Notes: generated from the sequence alone by a model not told the origin. Shown: positions 26,855 to 41,975, counted from the first letter of the stretch. The stretch is 64,000 nucleotides of DNA from Acinetobacter sp. WCHA45 (GCF_002165255.2 NZ_CP028561.1:1426001-1490000); one strand, 5' to 3'. Program-made: numbers and translations.

Positions 26855-29140
26855 ATGCTCAGTCGTCAATTAGAAGTATCGTTACGTTTGGCTGTTAGCA
26901 TGGCTCGTCAAAAGAGACATGAGTTTCTGACTGTTGAACACTTGTTGCTTGCTTTACTTGATAATGATTCAGCAGTCAATGCGTTAAAAGCATGTGGTGC
27001 TGATATCGTTACATTGCGTAAAGAATTAGAGGAATATGTAGAGCAACATAGCCCAAAACTTGGTGATAATAGTGAACAGGCGCCTCATCCAACTGAGAGC
27101 TTTGATCGAATTTTGCAACGTGCAATTTTCCATGTTCAATCGAGTGGTGGTGACCGTACGGTTGAAGGTGCAGATGTTCTAGTTGCAATGTATTCAGAAC
27201 GAGATTCGTTCGCGGTTTATTTACTTAAACGTCATCAAATTAACCGTTTAACTTTGACTCAATACCTATCTCATGGCACTCGTAAAGATGAGATTCAAGT
27301 TGAAGAAGAAGTTGAAGATATTGAAGGTGAAAGTGCAGCTTCAGCAAATGCTGGGCCACTTGAGCAATACACGCTTAACTTAAATATCGAAGCACAAAAG
27401 GGCAAAACTGATCCTTTAATTGGACGTGAAAAAGAAATTGAGCGTGCAGCACAAATTTTATGTCGACGTCGTAAAAATAATCCGTTGCTTGTTGGTGATC
27501 CGGGTGTAGGTAAAACATCAATTGCGGAAGGTTTAGCTTGGCTGATTGTAAATGGCAAGGCACCGAAACCACTTGCGAATGCTGAAGTTTATAGCTTAGA
27601 CATTGGTGCTTTGGTTGCAGGGACTAAATATCGTGGTGACTTTGAAAAACGTTTAAAACAGTTGTTGAATGCTTTGAAAAAGAATCCAAATGCGATTTTA
27701 TTCATTGACGAAATTCATATGATCATTGGTGCAGGCTCGAGTATGGGCAGCACTATGGATGCATCGAATTTAATTAAGCCTGCATTAGCGAATGGTACTT
27801 TGCGTTGTATTGGTTCAACAACTTTCCAAGAGTATCGTCAGGTATTCGAGAAAGATCATGCCTTGTCTCGTCGTTTCCAAAAGATCGATGTGAATGAACC
27901 AAGTATTGGTGAAACGATTGAAATTTTACGTGGCTTGAAAAGCAAGTTCGAAGATTTCCATCATGTTGAATACGATGATAAAGCTCTTGTTGCTGCTGTT
28001 GAGTTGTCAGCTAAATTTATCAATGATCGTTTTTTACCAGATAAAGCGATCGATGTGATTGATGAGGCTGGTGCACAACGCCGTTTGAAAGCTGAAGTCG
28101 ATGGTACAACCATCTCGGTTGAAAATATCGAAGACATCGTTTCTAAGATTGCGCGTATTCCACCGAAAACAGTATCTAAAGATGACAAGACTGTACTTGA
28201 GAATTTGGAACGTGATCTTAAACGTGTTGTATTTGGTCAAGATGAAGCGATTACAGCACTTGCATCAGCGATCAAATTATCTCGTGCAGGTTTGAAAGCA
28301 CCAGATAAACCAGTGGGAAGTTTTGTCTTTGCAGGTCCAACAGGTGTGGGTAAAACCGAGGTTACGAAACAACTGGCGAAATTGCTCGGTGTCGAGTTGG
28401 TTCGTTTCGATATGTCTGAATATATGGAGCGCCATGCAGTTTCTCGCTTGATCGGTGCGCCTCCAGGCTATGTTGGATATGATCAAGGTGGTTTGCTGAC
28501 AGATGCGATTCATAAAAATCCGCATTGTGTACTCTTGCTTGATGAGATTGAAAAAGCACATCCAGATGTATTCAATTTGTTGTTACAAGTCATGGATCAT
28601 GGTGCTTTAACAGATAACAATGGCCGTAAGTCTGATTTTAGAAATGTGATCATTGTTCTTACGACTAACATCGGTGCAGAAAGTATTGTTCGCGCAAGTA
28701 TTGGTTTCACTGAACAAGATCATAGTGCGGACAATCAGGATGCAATGAAACGTGCGTTCTCGCCAGAATTCCGTAACCGTTTGGATGGTGTTATTCAATT
28801 TAAAGCACTTCCGACTACGATTATCGACTCAGTTGTAGATAAATTCTTGACTGAGTTGCAAGCGCAGCTTGATGAGAAACAAGTGGTACTTGATGTTGAT
28901 CAAAGCGCTCGTGATTGGTTGTCAGCTAATGGTTATGACCGTCTGATGGGTGCTCGTCCAATGCAACGTCTGATTCAAGAGCATCTGAAAAAGCCACTTG
29001 CTGAGATGATTTTATTTGGTGAGCTTGCTGAGCATGGTGGTAACGTTGCGGTTTCTGTGAAAACAGAAAATGGCAAAGACATTGGTTTAAAATTGGAAGT
29101 ATTTGAAGATCATATTAACCCGAGTGCTGAACCTGCTTAA
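26855..29140 (+). CDS. clpA: ClpA, ATPase of the ClpAP protease
   Basis: A 761-residue Clp/Hsp100 unfoldase. The Clp N domain (1-145) is followed by the first AAA module with Walker A GDPGVGKT and Walker [10 protein letters not shown], then the second module with GPTGVGKTE and [14 protein letters not shown], and a C-terminal D2-small domain. There is no ClpB-type middle coiled coil. AAGGGGG is a strong ribosome binding site before the ATG. The stop codon overlaps the next start (TAATG). Confidence 0.96.
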   Translation: MLSRQLEVSLRLAVSMARQKRHEFLTVEHLLLALLDNDSAVNALKACGADIVTLRKELEEYVEQHSPKLGDNSEQAPHPTESFDRILQRAIFHVQSSGGDRTVEGADVLVAMYSERDSFAVYLLKRHQINRLTLTQYLSHGTRKDEIQVEEEVEDIEGESAASANAGPLEQYTLNLNIEAQKGKTDPLIGREKEIERAAQILCRRRKNNPLLVGDPGVGKTSIAEGLAWLIVNGKAPKPLANAEVYSLDIGALVAGTKYRGDFEKRLKQLLNALKKNPNAILFIDEIHMIIGAGSSMGSTMDASNLIKPALANGTLRCIGSTTFQEYRQVFEKDHALSRRFQKIDVNEPSIGETIEILRGLKSKFEDFHHVEYDDKALVAAVELSAKFINDRFLPDKAIDVIDEAGAQRRLKAEVDGTTISVENIEDIVSKIARIPPKTVSKDDKTVLENLERDLKRVVFGQDEAITALASAIKLSRAGLKAPDKPVGSFVFAGPTGVGKTEVTKQLAKLLGVELVRFDMSEYMERHAVSRLIGAPPGYVGYDQGGLLTDAIHKNPHCVLLLDEIEKAHPDVFNLLLQVMDHGALTDNNGRKSDFRNVIIVLTTNIGAESIVRASIGFTEQDHSADNQDAMKRAFSPEFRNRLDGVIQFKALPTTIIDSVVDKFLTELQAQLDEKQVVLDVDQSARDWLSANGYDRLMGARPMQRLIQEHLKKPLAEMILFGELAEHGGNVAVSVKTENGKDIGLKLEVFEDHINPSAEPA

Positions 29141-29502
29141 TGTTTGAACTCTCTTTCTCTATAACCCAAGTACTTAAAGTATTTGGGTTATTTTTCGTCA
29201 CAGCAATCGCTGAAATCTTAGGTTGTTATTTTCCTTATTTAATTTTGAATCAAGGAAAGTCGCATTGGTTATGGGTTCCTACGGCGTTAAGCTTAGCCGT
29301 CTTTGTTTGGTTACTGGCTTTGCATCCTGCTGCGTCAGGGCGTATTTATGCGGCTTATGGTGGTATCTATATTTTCACGGCATTGATGTGGTTACGTTAT
29401 GTTGATCAGGTGTTATTAACTCGATGGGATATATTAGGAGGAATGATTGTTTTGTGTGGTGCAAGCTTAATTATTTTACAACCACATGGTTTGGTACGTT
29501 AA
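29140..29502 (+). CDS. YnfA-family (UPF0060) membrane protein
   Basis: A 120-residue protein with four membrane helices in the small-multidrug-resistance-like fold. The family motifs [12 protein letters not shown] and [12 protein letters not shown] are clear. Start overlaps the clpA stop by one base. The substrate is not known; the resemblance to SMR transporters is structural. Confidence 0.87.
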   Translation: MFELSFSITQVLKVFGLFFVTAIAEILGCYFPYLILNQGKSHWLWVPTALSLAVFVWLLALHPAASGRIYAAYGGIYIFTALMWLRYVDQVLLTRWDILGGMIVLCGASLIILQPHGLVR

Positions 29503-29652
29503 ATGCTACAAAATATTTTTCAAAAACACTTGTCAAATGCTGAAATAGTGCGTAATTTAAGTGTTAGGAACAGTTTTTTAGATATTTGAAATAAACATGT
29601 TAAAGCATACTGTAAACACAAACGCATACTTTTATTTTTGGCAATATATGTA

Positions 29653-29733
29653 GTTGCCTGATGCGTTTCGGGCAGCAAAAAAGGGTTGCCCAACCAGTTA
29701 ATACCTGATCGGCAACACCGATCAGGTTTTTTT
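29653..29733 (+). promoter_or_regulatory. Terminator-containing leader upstream of DAHP synthase (attenuator candidate)
   Basis: An intrinsic terminator at 29704-29733 has a perfect 9-bp stem (CCTGATCGG / CCGATCAGG), a 5-base loop and seven T. Upstream, GGGCAGC (29670-29676) can pair with GTTGCCC (29685-29691), and also with GTTGCC (29653-29658). GGCAAC (29711-29716), which includes part of the terminator stem, can pair with either GTTGCC. Such competing pairings are what an attenuator needs. The remaining 399 bases between ynfA and the next gene hold nothing else recognisable. Confidence 0.6.
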
Positions 29734-29901
29734 ATGCTTTAACAATCATGATTTTAGGAGAAATACCATGTATACATTCAATTATTCATATTTTAGCAAG
29801 ATTTCTTGGTTTTACTTTGCAAAAAAATCAACATCACTTAGATCACACTTGCTCAAATAAATGATAGGACTGCGAAGAAGGTCAGTCCAAAGGAATTGAA
29901 A

Positions 29902-30942
29902 ATGAATGCTTTAAATACTGCTTTGACACAACCACACACTCATTCAAAAGAATTAATACTTAGCTTGCCATCACAACTCAAAGCACAGTATCCCTTGTCT
30001 GCAACTTTAGCGCAGCAAATTTCAAAACATCGCCAAACGATTCAGAATATTTTATCTGGGCATGATCATCGCTTAATGGTGATCACGGGTCCTTGTTCGA
30101 TTCATGATCCTATCGCGGTACTCGAATATGCTGATCGCCTCCAACAACTACAAGAACAAGTAAAAGATCAAATATTCTTGGTGATGCGTGCATATATTGA
30201 AAAACCGCGTACTACCGTGGGTTGGAAAGGTTTCTTATATGATCCAAATTTAGATGGATCATCAGATTTACAACTTGGTTTAGAAAAGTCTCGTGCACTT
30301 TACTTACAACTCATCGAAAAAGGCTTGCCGATTGCTAGCGAAATTTTAAGCCCAATGGCAACAGGTTATTTTGATGATTTACTGGCTTGGGGTGCAATTG
30401 GTGCACGTACCAGTGAATCACAGATTCATCGTGAAATTTCTAGCCATATGCCTTACAGTATCGGCTTCAAAAATGGTACAGATGGTTCAATCCAAATTGC
30501 TTTGGATGCGATTCAGTCTGCACTGCATGGTCATCAATTCTTAGGTATGACCCAACAAGGTTTACCTGCAATTTTGCATAGCAATGGAAATCCTTTACCA
30601 CATTTAATTTTACGTGGTTCAAATCAGGGTACCAACTATGATTTGGCTTCGATTCAAGCGATGCATTTCAAACATAAGCATTTACCTGCATTAGTGATTG
30701 ATTGTAGTCATGGCAATAGTGGCAAAGACCCATTACAACAACCGAATGTTTTAAAGCAAATCATTGCAGAACGTACTGAGTCGAAAGTTCGTGGTGTAAT
30801 GCTTGAAAGTCATTTAGTGGATGGCAATCAAAAAATTTCTTGCAATATGACTTATGGCCAGTCTGTGACAGATGGCTGTTTAGGTTGGGATAAAACTGAA
30901 CAATTATTGCTGGATGTGGCCGAGCAGATGAGAAGTCATTAA
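29902..30942 (+). CDS. 3-Deoxy-7-phosphoheptulonate synthase (DAHP synthase, class I)
   Basis: First enzyme of the shikimate pathway, joining phosphoenolpyruvate and erythrose 4-phosphate. The AroF/G/H family motifs are present: VITGPCSIHDP near residue 62, MRAYIEKPRTTVGWKG near 98, GARTSESQIHRE, and VIDCSHGNSGKD with the metal-binding His. About 346 residues. The ATG at 29902 has AGGA 7 bases upstream. Which aromatic amino acid feeds back on it cannot be told from the sequence. It is preceded by a terminator-bearing leader. Confidence 0.92.
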   Translation: MNALNTALTQPHTHSKELILSLPSQLKAQYPLSATLAQQISKHRQTIQNILSGHDHRLMVITGPCSIHDPIAVLEYADRLQQLQEQVKDQIFLVMRAYIEKPRTTVGWKGFLYDPNLDGSSDLQLGLEKSRALYLQLIEKGLPIASEILSPMATGYFDDLLAWGAIGARTSESQIHREISSHMPYSIGFKNGTDGSIQIALDAIQSALHGHQFLGMTQQGLPAILHSNGNPLPHLILRGSNQGTNYDLASIQAMHFKHKHLPALVIDCSHGNSGKDPLQQPNVLKQIIAERTESKVRGVMLESHLVDGNQKISCNMTYGQSVTDGCLGWDKTEQLLLDVAEQMRSH

Positions 30943-30950
30943 ATTAGTTT

Positions 30951-30998
30951 AATAGCCAGTTTATAAATAAGCTGGCTATTTTTAGGTGAAAAATAGCC
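30951..30998. terminator. Overlapping back-to-back terminators between convergent genes
   Basis: AATAGCCAG (30951-30959) pairs with CTGGCTATT (30972-30980), followed by TTT, as a plus-strand terminator. The arm GGCTATTTTT (30974-30983) can instead pair with AAAAATAGCC (30989-30998), which on the minus strand ends the hydrolase transcript. The two hairpins share an arm and exclude each other. Confidence 0.75.
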
Positions 30999-31005
30999 TA
31001 AGTAA
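30991..31005 (+). repeat. AAATAGCCTAAGYAA motif, copy 1
   Basis: First of four copies in the window of this 15-bp motif, all on the plus strand. Here it overlaps the second terminator hairpin and lies just past the end of the minus-strand hydrolase gene. Confidence 0.6.
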
Positions 31006-31006
31006 A

Positions 31007-31912
31007 TTATGTTTCTCGTAAAAAATTGCCAATTTCCTGACTAAATTTTCTAGGTTCAGTAATTAGTGGTGTATGCCCTGAACGCTCAAAGTAAACGGCT
31101 GTTGCATTGCTTAATGAGTTCGCAATCAGTGTTTGTCCTGTTTCAGGGTAAAGCGTAGATTCACGACCAATAAAGAAGGTTGTTGGACAATCAACATGAC
31201 TGATTGCTTCACGATAATCTTCATCGTGATTTAAATAGTTCTCTACATACCAAAGCAAGTAATCTAGAAGTTGAATTGGGAGTAAATACTTTTGTAAGAA
31301 TGGGCGATGTAATGCGAGTTTGAAAATTTTAGGGCTGTAATTGTTGCTGCTTTGAAACTCAATGAATCCAGCCCATAAACTGACTAGCTTAAAACGTATT
31401 TCTTTGGGTAAATCTTCCAGTATTACAGCGTCTTTGTATTCCAATAATAAAGTTTGAATATCAAGGAGTAAGTTTTTAAATTGCAAATGTTTCTGACCAA
31501 ATAACCCATACTGCCAAGTTTCATCGACCGAAATCTTTGGCGTTTGATCGATATGTAAATAGGCTTTGAGTTTTGACCCTAAATCAGCATGTTTCATACC
31601 ATGCATGGCTGTGGTTGCACCCATGGAATAACCGATCAGGATAAATTGGTCTAATTTTAATTGTTTAATAAGTGCATCTATATCATTCCAATGACTCGAA
31701 ATGGCATCGGTATTTGGTATAGCACAATCTTTTGAACCACCAAAACCACGCCAATCTGGAATAATAAATTCGTATTTTTTGCGACTCGCAAATAAAAAAG
31801 GAAGCCATTGCCAGCTTTGCATACCTAGTCCTGAAAGTACGAGTACAGGTTCACCTTCACCCACACGACGTACAAATAATTTTTCTTGGTCAGGCATGGT
31901 ATAAAACAGCAT
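31007..31912 (-). CDS. Alpha/beta-fold hydrolase
   Basis: A 301-residue hydrolase with the nucleophile elbow GYSMGAT, a preceding oxyanion region (LSGLGMQSW) and the catalytic His in ERSGHTPLI near the C terminus. The ATG at 31912 has GGAG 7 bases upstream and overlaps the stop of the PadR regulator (TAATG); the frame continues upstream but inside that gene. The substrate is unknown. It is cotranscribed with the PadR gene, divergent from the FadH-like reductase. Confidence 0.85.
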   Translation of the reverse strand: MLFYTMPDQEKLFVRRVGEGEPVLVLSGLGMQSWQWLPFLFASRKKYEFIIPDWRGFGGSKDCAIPNTDAISSHWNDIDALIKQLKLDQFILIGYSMGATTAMHGMKHADLGSKLKAYLHIDQTPKISVDETWQYGLFGQKHLQFKNLLLDIQTLLLEYKDAVILEDLPKEIRFKLVSLWAGFIEFQSSNNYSPKIFKLALHRPFLQKYLLPIQLLDYLLWYVENYLNHDEDYREAISHVDCPTTFFIGRESTLYPETGQTLIANSLSNATAVYFERSGHTPLITEPRKFSQEIGNFLRET

Positions 31913-32472
31913 TATTTTTCTCCAATTTCGTTTGTTTGTTCGAACTTTTGAAGCTGAGGAATCATTTGTTCTAACCATCTTATCCATTCGATTTCTTTAA
32001 TGATACCGAGTTCCAGAATCATTTTATGAATAAATAAGACACGATTAGTGGGTTCATTATTTTTAAAGTCTTTGTCATGGATTGTTTGATAAAGACTAAG
32101 TTTTTCTTTATGAAGTTCTAGATGTCGTTCAAGTTCAGGCAAAATATTATTGCCGCCAAGCTGTGCTTCTGCTCTTAATCTAACCATGAGGTCATCACGA
32201 AGTTGAGCAGGCTCGCTTTGTTGTTGAATCCATGCAGCAAGTTCTATTCTGCCTAGTTGTTCAACTTGATAAGTTTTTTTACGGCTATTGGCAGCTTGTT
32301 CTTCTAATGTAGAAATCCATCCTTTTTTCAGCATTCCATTAAGTTCGCGGTAAATTTGCTGATGAGTCGCGTTCCAAAAGAAGCCCATTGAACGGTCAAA
32401 ACGACGAGCTAAATCAAAACCTGTACTTGGTTTCTCTAATAAGCTCGTCAATAAAACATGGGCAAGTGACAT
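31912..32472 (-). CDS. PadR-family transcriptional regulator
   Basis: A 186-residue regulator. The N-terminal winged helix (MSLAHVLLTSLLEKPSTGFD, FWNATHQQIYRELNGMLKKG) is the PadR pattern, and the C-terminal part (about 90-180) is the helical dimerisation domain of Vir-type PadR proteins. The start at 32472 matches the family N terminus. It is divergent from the FadH-like gene, with two palindromes in the gap that are probably its operators. Ligand unknown; PadR proteins often answer to phenolic compounds. Confidence 0.9.
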   Translation of the reverse strand: MSLAHVLLTSLLEKPSTGFDLARRFDRSMGFFWNATHQQIYRELNGMLKKGWISTLEEQAANSRKKTYQVEQLGRIELAAWIQQQSEPAQLRDDLMVRLRAEAQLGGNNILPELERHLELHKEKLSLYQTIHDKDFKNNEPTNRVLFIHKMILELGIIKEIEWIRWLEQMIPQLQKFEQTNEIGEK

Positions 32473-32506
32473 GATGATCCGTAATAAAAAATGACTCATC
32501 AGAATT

Positions 32507-32522
32507 ATGCAATATGTTGCAT
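32507..32522. promoter_or_regulatory. Operator-like palindrome 1 for the PadR regulator
   Basis: ATGCAATATGTTGCAT is an inverted repeat with arms ATGCAA and TTGCAT around 4 bases. It lies 34 bases upstream of the PadR start. PadR operators commonly have the form ATGT-N8-ACAT or similar, so ATGCAA-N4-TTGCAT is plausible. Confidence 0.6.
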
Positions 32523-32524
32523 AA

Positions 32525-34621
<2,097 letters not shown>

Positions 34622-34630
34622 ATAAAAGAT

Positions 34631-34660
34631 GAGACATTCTCTATGTTAGGAGAATGTCTC
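34631..34660. terminator. Stem-loop after the FadH-like gene
   Basis: GAGACATTCTC (34631-34641) and GAGAATGTCTC (34650-34660) form a perfect 11-bp stem with an 8-base loop. There is no T-run after it, so it may stabilise or attenuate rather than fully terminate. Confidence 0.5.
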
Positions 34661-34694
34661 AAACTTCATTAGCTTAGAATATAAGGAAATTACA

Positions 34695-35111
34695 ATGACA
34701 ATCGAAACAACTAAGCAAGCGTTAGAAAAATGGCATCAGATGATCAAAACAGGTGACCTTTCAAATTTAAATGAGTTATTAGCTGACGATGTGGTATTTC
34801 GTTCACCTGTTGCTTTTAAGCCTTATGAGGGAAAACATGTAGTTTTCTTCATTTTAACGAATGTGATTCAGGTGTTTGAAAACTTTACTTATCACCGTGA
34901 GTTCTACACTGAAGATGGTGAAAATGTCGTGTTGGAGTTCAGTGCTAATGTGAGTGGAAAATCGCTTAAAGGTATTGATATGGTTCGTTTTAATGCACAG
35001 GGAAAAATCATTGATTTTGAAGTCATGATTCGCCCGATGAGTGGTTTGGCCGCATTGGCAGAAAAAATGGGTGCACGCTTCGCACAATATCAGCCAAACA
35101 CATCTCAGTAA
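34695..35111 (+). CDS. NTF2-like (SnoaL) fold protein
   Basis: A 138-residue protein of the nuclear transport factor 2-like superfamily: an N-terminal helix pair (ALEKWHQMIKTGDLSNLNEL), DDVVFRSPV at the first strand and a curved sheet ending EVMIRPMSGL. These folds serve as small enzymes or ligand binders and cannot be told apart by sequence. AAGGAAA lies upstream of the ATG. It follows the FadH-like gene by 73 bases and may share its regulation. Confidence 0.75.
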   Translation: MTIETTKQALEKWHQMIKTGDLSNLNELLADDVVFRSPVAFKPYEGKHVVFFILTNVIQVFENFTYHREFYTEDGENVVLEFSANVSGKSLKGIDMVRFNAQGKIIDFEVMIRPMSGLAALAEKMGARFAQYQPNTSQ

Positions 35112-35125
35112 AATAGCCTAAGCAA
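35111..35125 (+). repeat. AAATAGCCTAAGYAA motif, copy 2
   Basis: Copy with C at the variable position. It begins at the last base of the NTF2-like stop codon and lies 17-31 bases before the SGNH hydrolase start. Confidence 0.6.
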
Positions 35126-35141
35126 TATTGAGATTATTAAT

Positions 35142-35861
35142 ATGTGGTTAAAACTTTCAACTTTTGCATTATTACCTGTAGTTGTAATACAAGGTGTGAA
35201 GGTTCGTAAAAACACACCACGACTTTTAGAAGCGAGTGGTGACCGTGATGGTCTTATTGGACAAGGACAGCCACTTTCTTTACTTATTTTAGGTGATTCG
35301 GCAGCAGCTGGGGTTGGTGTTGAGACCCAGCAAGATGCTTTATCTGGTGCGATTATTTCAGAATTAAAAAGAGAATATTTGTTGGACTGGAAATTGCATG
35401 CAAAAACTGGTGATACAACAAAACAAGTTTATCAAGCGATCCAACAATTAGAACCCAAAAAATATGATGTAGTCGTCACTTCAGTTGGTGTCAATGATGT
35501 GACTAAATTAATTTCTGCTAAAACTTGGATAAAACAACAAAAACAATTATTTACTCAAATACAAAATCATTTTCAGCCAAAATTGATTATTATGTCTGGA
35601 GTCCCGCCAATGCAGCATTTTCCTGCATTACCCAATCCATTAGCATGGTTATTTGGGCAATATGCAGAGCAAATGAATCATACATTAAAACAGTGGTTAG
35701 CCTCACAGCCACAATTTAGATTTATTGAATACGATATTAAAAATTTTCAGGCGATGAATTTATCTATGGCAAGTGATGGCTTTCATCCAAGTAAAGAAAT
35801 CTATGCTATTTGGGGGCAACAGGTCGCGACATTGGTACGACAAACATTTACTCGTGCTTAG
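35142..35861 (+). CDS. SGNH/GDSL-family hydrolase
   Basis: A 239-residue esterase-like protein. The GDS block (LILGDSAAAGVG) carries the catalytic Ser, followed by VTSVGVNDVTKL (Gly and Asn blocks) and DGFHPSKEIY near the end with catalytic Asp and His. The first 20 residues are hydrophobic and may anchor it or form a signal peptide. It lacks an obvious ribosome binding site. In the same frame, directly after the TAG stop, lies a remnant of another hydrolase. Confidence 0.85.
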   Translation: MWLKLSTFALLPVVVIQGVKVRKNTPRLLEASGDRDGLIGQGQPLSLLILGDSAAAGVGVETQQDALSGAIISELKREYLLDWKLHAKTGDTTKQVYQAIQQLEPKKYDVVVTSVGVNDVTKLISAKTWIKQQKQLFTQIQNHFQPKLIIMSGVPPMQHFPALPNPLAWLFGQYAEQMNHTLKQWLASQPQFRFIEYDIKNFQAMNLSMASDGFHPSKEIYAIWGQQVATLVRQTFTRA

Positions 35862-36044
35862 ATAGAAGATGATCCTGTTTGTTCAATTAAAAACTTAGAA
35901 CCTTATAAAGAAGTTATTCAGCAAATGGAAAATATTGCTGTAGTTACAACAAAAAAAGGAAGTCACTGTGGTTTTTACGAAAGTTTGGAAGTGAAATCGT
36001 GGGCATCACGACTGATGGCAGACTTTTTTAAACACTACTCCTAA
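35862..36044 (+). pseudogene. C-terminal remnant of an alpha/beta hydrolase
   Basis: The frame after the SGNH stop reads 60 codons to TAA at 36044. It contains DDPVCSIKNLEPYKEV and TTKKGSHCGFYES followed by WASRLMADFF. These match the last part of YheT-like alpha/beta hydrolases, which carry the catalytic Asp (D-D-P) and His (GSHCGF). No nucleophile domain or start codon is present, so it is a broken gene. Confidence 0.65.
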
Positions 36045-36056
36045 TTTCTAGACGAT

Positions 36057-36099
36057 AAAAAAAGCCACGAGTCGCTTTACAACGGCTCATGGCTTTTTT
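36057..36099. terminator. Bidirectional terminator
   Basis: An 11-bp imperfect stem (GCCACGAGTCG / CGGCTCATGGC) is flanked by runs of A before and T after. It separates the plus-strand hydrolase region from the minus-strand lipoprotein that ends at 36115. Confidence 0.8.
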
Positions 36100-36114
36100 G
36101 AGAGGTTAAATAAA

Positions 36115-36561
36115 TTAATTATTTAATGCAGGTGTTGCTGCCGCAATCGCTGCAGCAACCGCATCGTCTTCAGTTTGTGCTGGAGCGGGTTTGACGGCTT
36201 TAGGTTGTTCAACTTTTGCTGGTTTCTGCTCAGTTTGCGCAGGTTTTGGTTGTTCAGCTTGTGCAGTTGTTGTCTCTTCTGCTGTTTGAGCTGGGCGAGT
36301 TTCACGACGAATTTCTGTAGTTGTATTTGGCGTTTCTTCTCGACTCATCTCAATCACTGGAGCTGGCGTTGCTGGTTTATCTACGCTTTCCAAAGGCTGA
36401 AATTCTTGGTTTTGTTGTGGTTGAGATGCTGCTTGAGTCGTTTGTGTTTCAGAAGTTTGTTCTGATGGTTCTTCATTTTTTGGCTCTTCTTTTTTGACAC
36501 AAGCAGTAAGTAATAGACCAGTTGCAAGTGCAGCACAGATTAAAAGTTTTTTATTCGCCAT
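36115..36561 (-). CDS. Small Gln/Glu/Pro/Ala-rich lipoprotein
   Basis: A 148-residue protein with a signal peptide and lipobox LTAC (Cys21), followed by VKKEEPKNEEP and a low-complexity tail rich in Gln, Thr, Ala, Pro and Lys with PA/QT/KP repeats. It is probably an extended, outer-membrane-anchored lipoprotein. I know no defined function. The AT-rich gap of about 70 bases downstream of pyrG-side sequences holds its promoter. Confidence 0.72.
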   Translation of the reverse strand: MANKKLLICAALATGLLLTACVKKEEPKNEEPSEQTSETQTTQAASQPQQNQEFQPLESVDKPATPAPVIEMSREETPNTTTEIRRETRPAQTAEETTTAQAEQPKPAQTEQKPAKVEQPKAVKPAPAQTEDDAVAAAIAAATPALNN

Positions 36562-36634
36562 TGTTAAAGCTACATATTGAATGAAAGATGCCAGTGATTA
36601 TAGCAGTAAAATTAAATGAAAAAATCCCTAGGAT

Positions 36635-36766
36635 TTATTGAGCTTGTTGATATTTTATAAATGCTTGCATCAGTGTATCTGTTGAAATTGTAATATGGTC
36701 AAAATCTTCAAATGAATTTAATTCTGATCTAAAATTGTTTTTAAACATTAAACGTAATTTATGCAT
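36635..36766 (-). CDS. Possible 43-residue small protein
   Basis: A short frame starts MHKLRLMFKNNF at 36766 with GTGGA about 6 bases upstream and ends KYQQAQ. It lies in the gap between the lipoprotein gene and pyrG and does not overlap either coding region. The sequence is a plausible small protein but matches no family I know, so it is a weak call. Confidence 0.3.
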   Translation of the reverse strand: MHKLRLMFKNNFRSELNSFEDFDHITISTDTLMQAFIKYQQAQ

Positions 36767-36866
36767 GAAATATCCACAAACCCCATAAATTTTTATCGAA
36801 AATGCTGATAGAATAGTCAGTTGTTTATAGTTCTTTGAATTGATGCGGTTTGACTTTGCTTTATAG

Positions 36867-38564
<1,698 letters not shown>

Positions 38565-38597
38565 GTACTAAGTTTTAAATAAACTGGGAAAGTTTGA

Positions 38598-39455
<858 letters not shown>

Positions 39456-39460
39456 TGTAA

Positions 39461-40789
<1,329 letters not shown>

Positions 40790-40803
40790 GGTCAATTTAT
40801 CTA

Positions 40804-40920
40804 TGTTGAATACTTCTGATCATCTTTCTTTACAAAAGACAGAAACTCTGCAAATTCATAATCATATAGAATTTACAGGTGATCTTCCTTGTAAGAAGGA
40901 TGTAGGGAATTTTTCATGAT
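40804..40920 (+). CDS. Possible 38-residue small protein upstream of ftsB
   Basis: The frame starts MLNTSDHLSLQKTETL and ends GNFS, with its TGA overlapping the ftsB ATG (ATGA). AAGG lies 11 bases upstream of its ATG. The overlap suggests a coupled leader peptide, but it has no recognisable domain, and the frame could be chance. Confidence 0.3.
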
Positions 40921-41287
40921 AGAGATGTTTCGATCGACCTCCAGTAAATTGATTCTTTTACTTGTCATCTTTTTGGTGGCAAGTTTACAGTATCAATTTT
41001 GGCTAGGTGAGGGAGGGTATTTTCCTCATCAAGCCTTGACTCAACAGATTAAGCAACAAGCAGAAGTAAATACGGAGCTTAAAGAGCGCAATCGTATTTT
41101 AGCAGCCGAAGTTTTCGACTTAAAAAATGGAACGGAAGCGATTGAAGAACATGCACGCTTAGATTTAGGTTTAATCAAGCCAAATGAAACTTTTGTGCAA
41201 ATGAGTACCATCAGTACCCATTACAAACCAATTTATATCGATCCAAATGCAAAAATAGATACAGCAACCAATGAAAACCCAGACTAA
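40916..41287 (+). CDS. ftsB: Cell division protein FtsB
   Basis: A 123-residue bitopic membrane protein of the DivIC/FtsB family, part of the FtsQLB complex at the division site. It has one membrane helix (about residues 12-28, LILLLVIFLVASLQYQF), then WLGEGGYFPHQ and a coiled coil at 40-75 (QQAEVNTELKERNRILAAEV), with the family DLKNGTEAIEEHARLDLG motif. The C terminus is longer than in E. coli FtsB. It overlaps ispD by 17 bases. Confidence 0.93.
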   Translation: MIEMFRSTSSKLILLLVIFLVASLQYQFWLGEGGYFPHQALTQQIKQQAEVNTELKERNRILAAEVFDLKNGTEAIEEHARLDLGLIKPNETFVQMSTISTHYKPIYIDPNAKIDTATNENPD

Positions 41288-41975
41288 GCTGTGGGCTGTT
41301 GTTCCAGCCGCAGGTTCAGGCAGTCGTTTTTCAAAAACTGAATTAAAACAATATCAATATATTCAAAATCGTACTGTGCTTGAGCATACAGTTAATCGAT
41401 TAAATACATTGGATTTAGCGGGTTGTGTACTTGCAATTGGTGAGAATGATAATTTTGCTAGAACACTTTCTTTTGATCATAAAGAGAAATTACATTTTTG
41501 TTTAGGTGGAGTCGAACGAGTAAATTCTGTGCTCAATGCATTAATTTACTTATCTGATATCGCGGATGAAAATGATTGGGTGTTGGTGCATGATGCAGCC
41601 CGTCCTTGTGTTACGCGCGCTAATTTAGAGCAATTGGTTAATTCTGCAATACAAAATAATCAAAGTGCAATTTTGGCCATTCCAGTACGTGATACTTTAA
41701 AACAAGTGGGTGTAGAACATCAGATTGAAAAAACTGTAAGTCGCGAGTTGTTGTGGCAAGCTCAAACACCACAGATCGCAAAATTAAGAATACTAAAAAA
41801 TGCGCTTGAAAAAGCATTGATAGATCACATGACAATTACTGATGAAGCAAGTGCTTTAGAATATATCAATTACCCTGTACAAGTGGTGCAAGGCCGTTCA
41901 GACAATATTAAAATTACTTATCCTGATGATTTAGAACTTGCACAGTTAATTCTTCAATCACAAATTCGGCTTTAA
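41271..41975 (+). CDS. ispD: 2-C-Methyl-D-erythritol 4-phosphate cytidylyltransferase
   Basis: Third step of the MEP isoprenoid pathway: joins CTP to methylerythritol phosphate. The nucleotide-binding motif AVVPAAGSGSRF opens the protein, and VLVHDAARPCV and TDEASALEY are the family segments. The usual ispF partner is not adjacent. The start overlaps the end of ftsB, an order shared with many gammaproteobacteria. 234 residues, standard length. Confidence 0.94.
   Translation: MKTQTKLWAVVPAAGSGSRFSKTELKQYQYIQNRTVLEHTVNRLNTLDLAGCVLAIGENDNFARTLSFDHKEKLHFCLGGVERVNSVLNALIYLSDIADENDWVLVHDAARPCVTRANLEQLVNSAIQNNQSAILAIPVRDTLKQVGVEHQIEKTVSRELLWQAQTPQIAKLRILKNALEKALIDHMTITDEASALEYINYPVQVVQGRSDNIKITYPDDLELAQLILQSQIRL

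Noticed and set aside
29661..29708. A 15-codon frame in the DAHP synthase leader as a possible attenuator peptide
   Set aside because: It has only one Phe, no Trp or Tyr run and no ribosome binding site, so it does not fit ribosome-stalling control.
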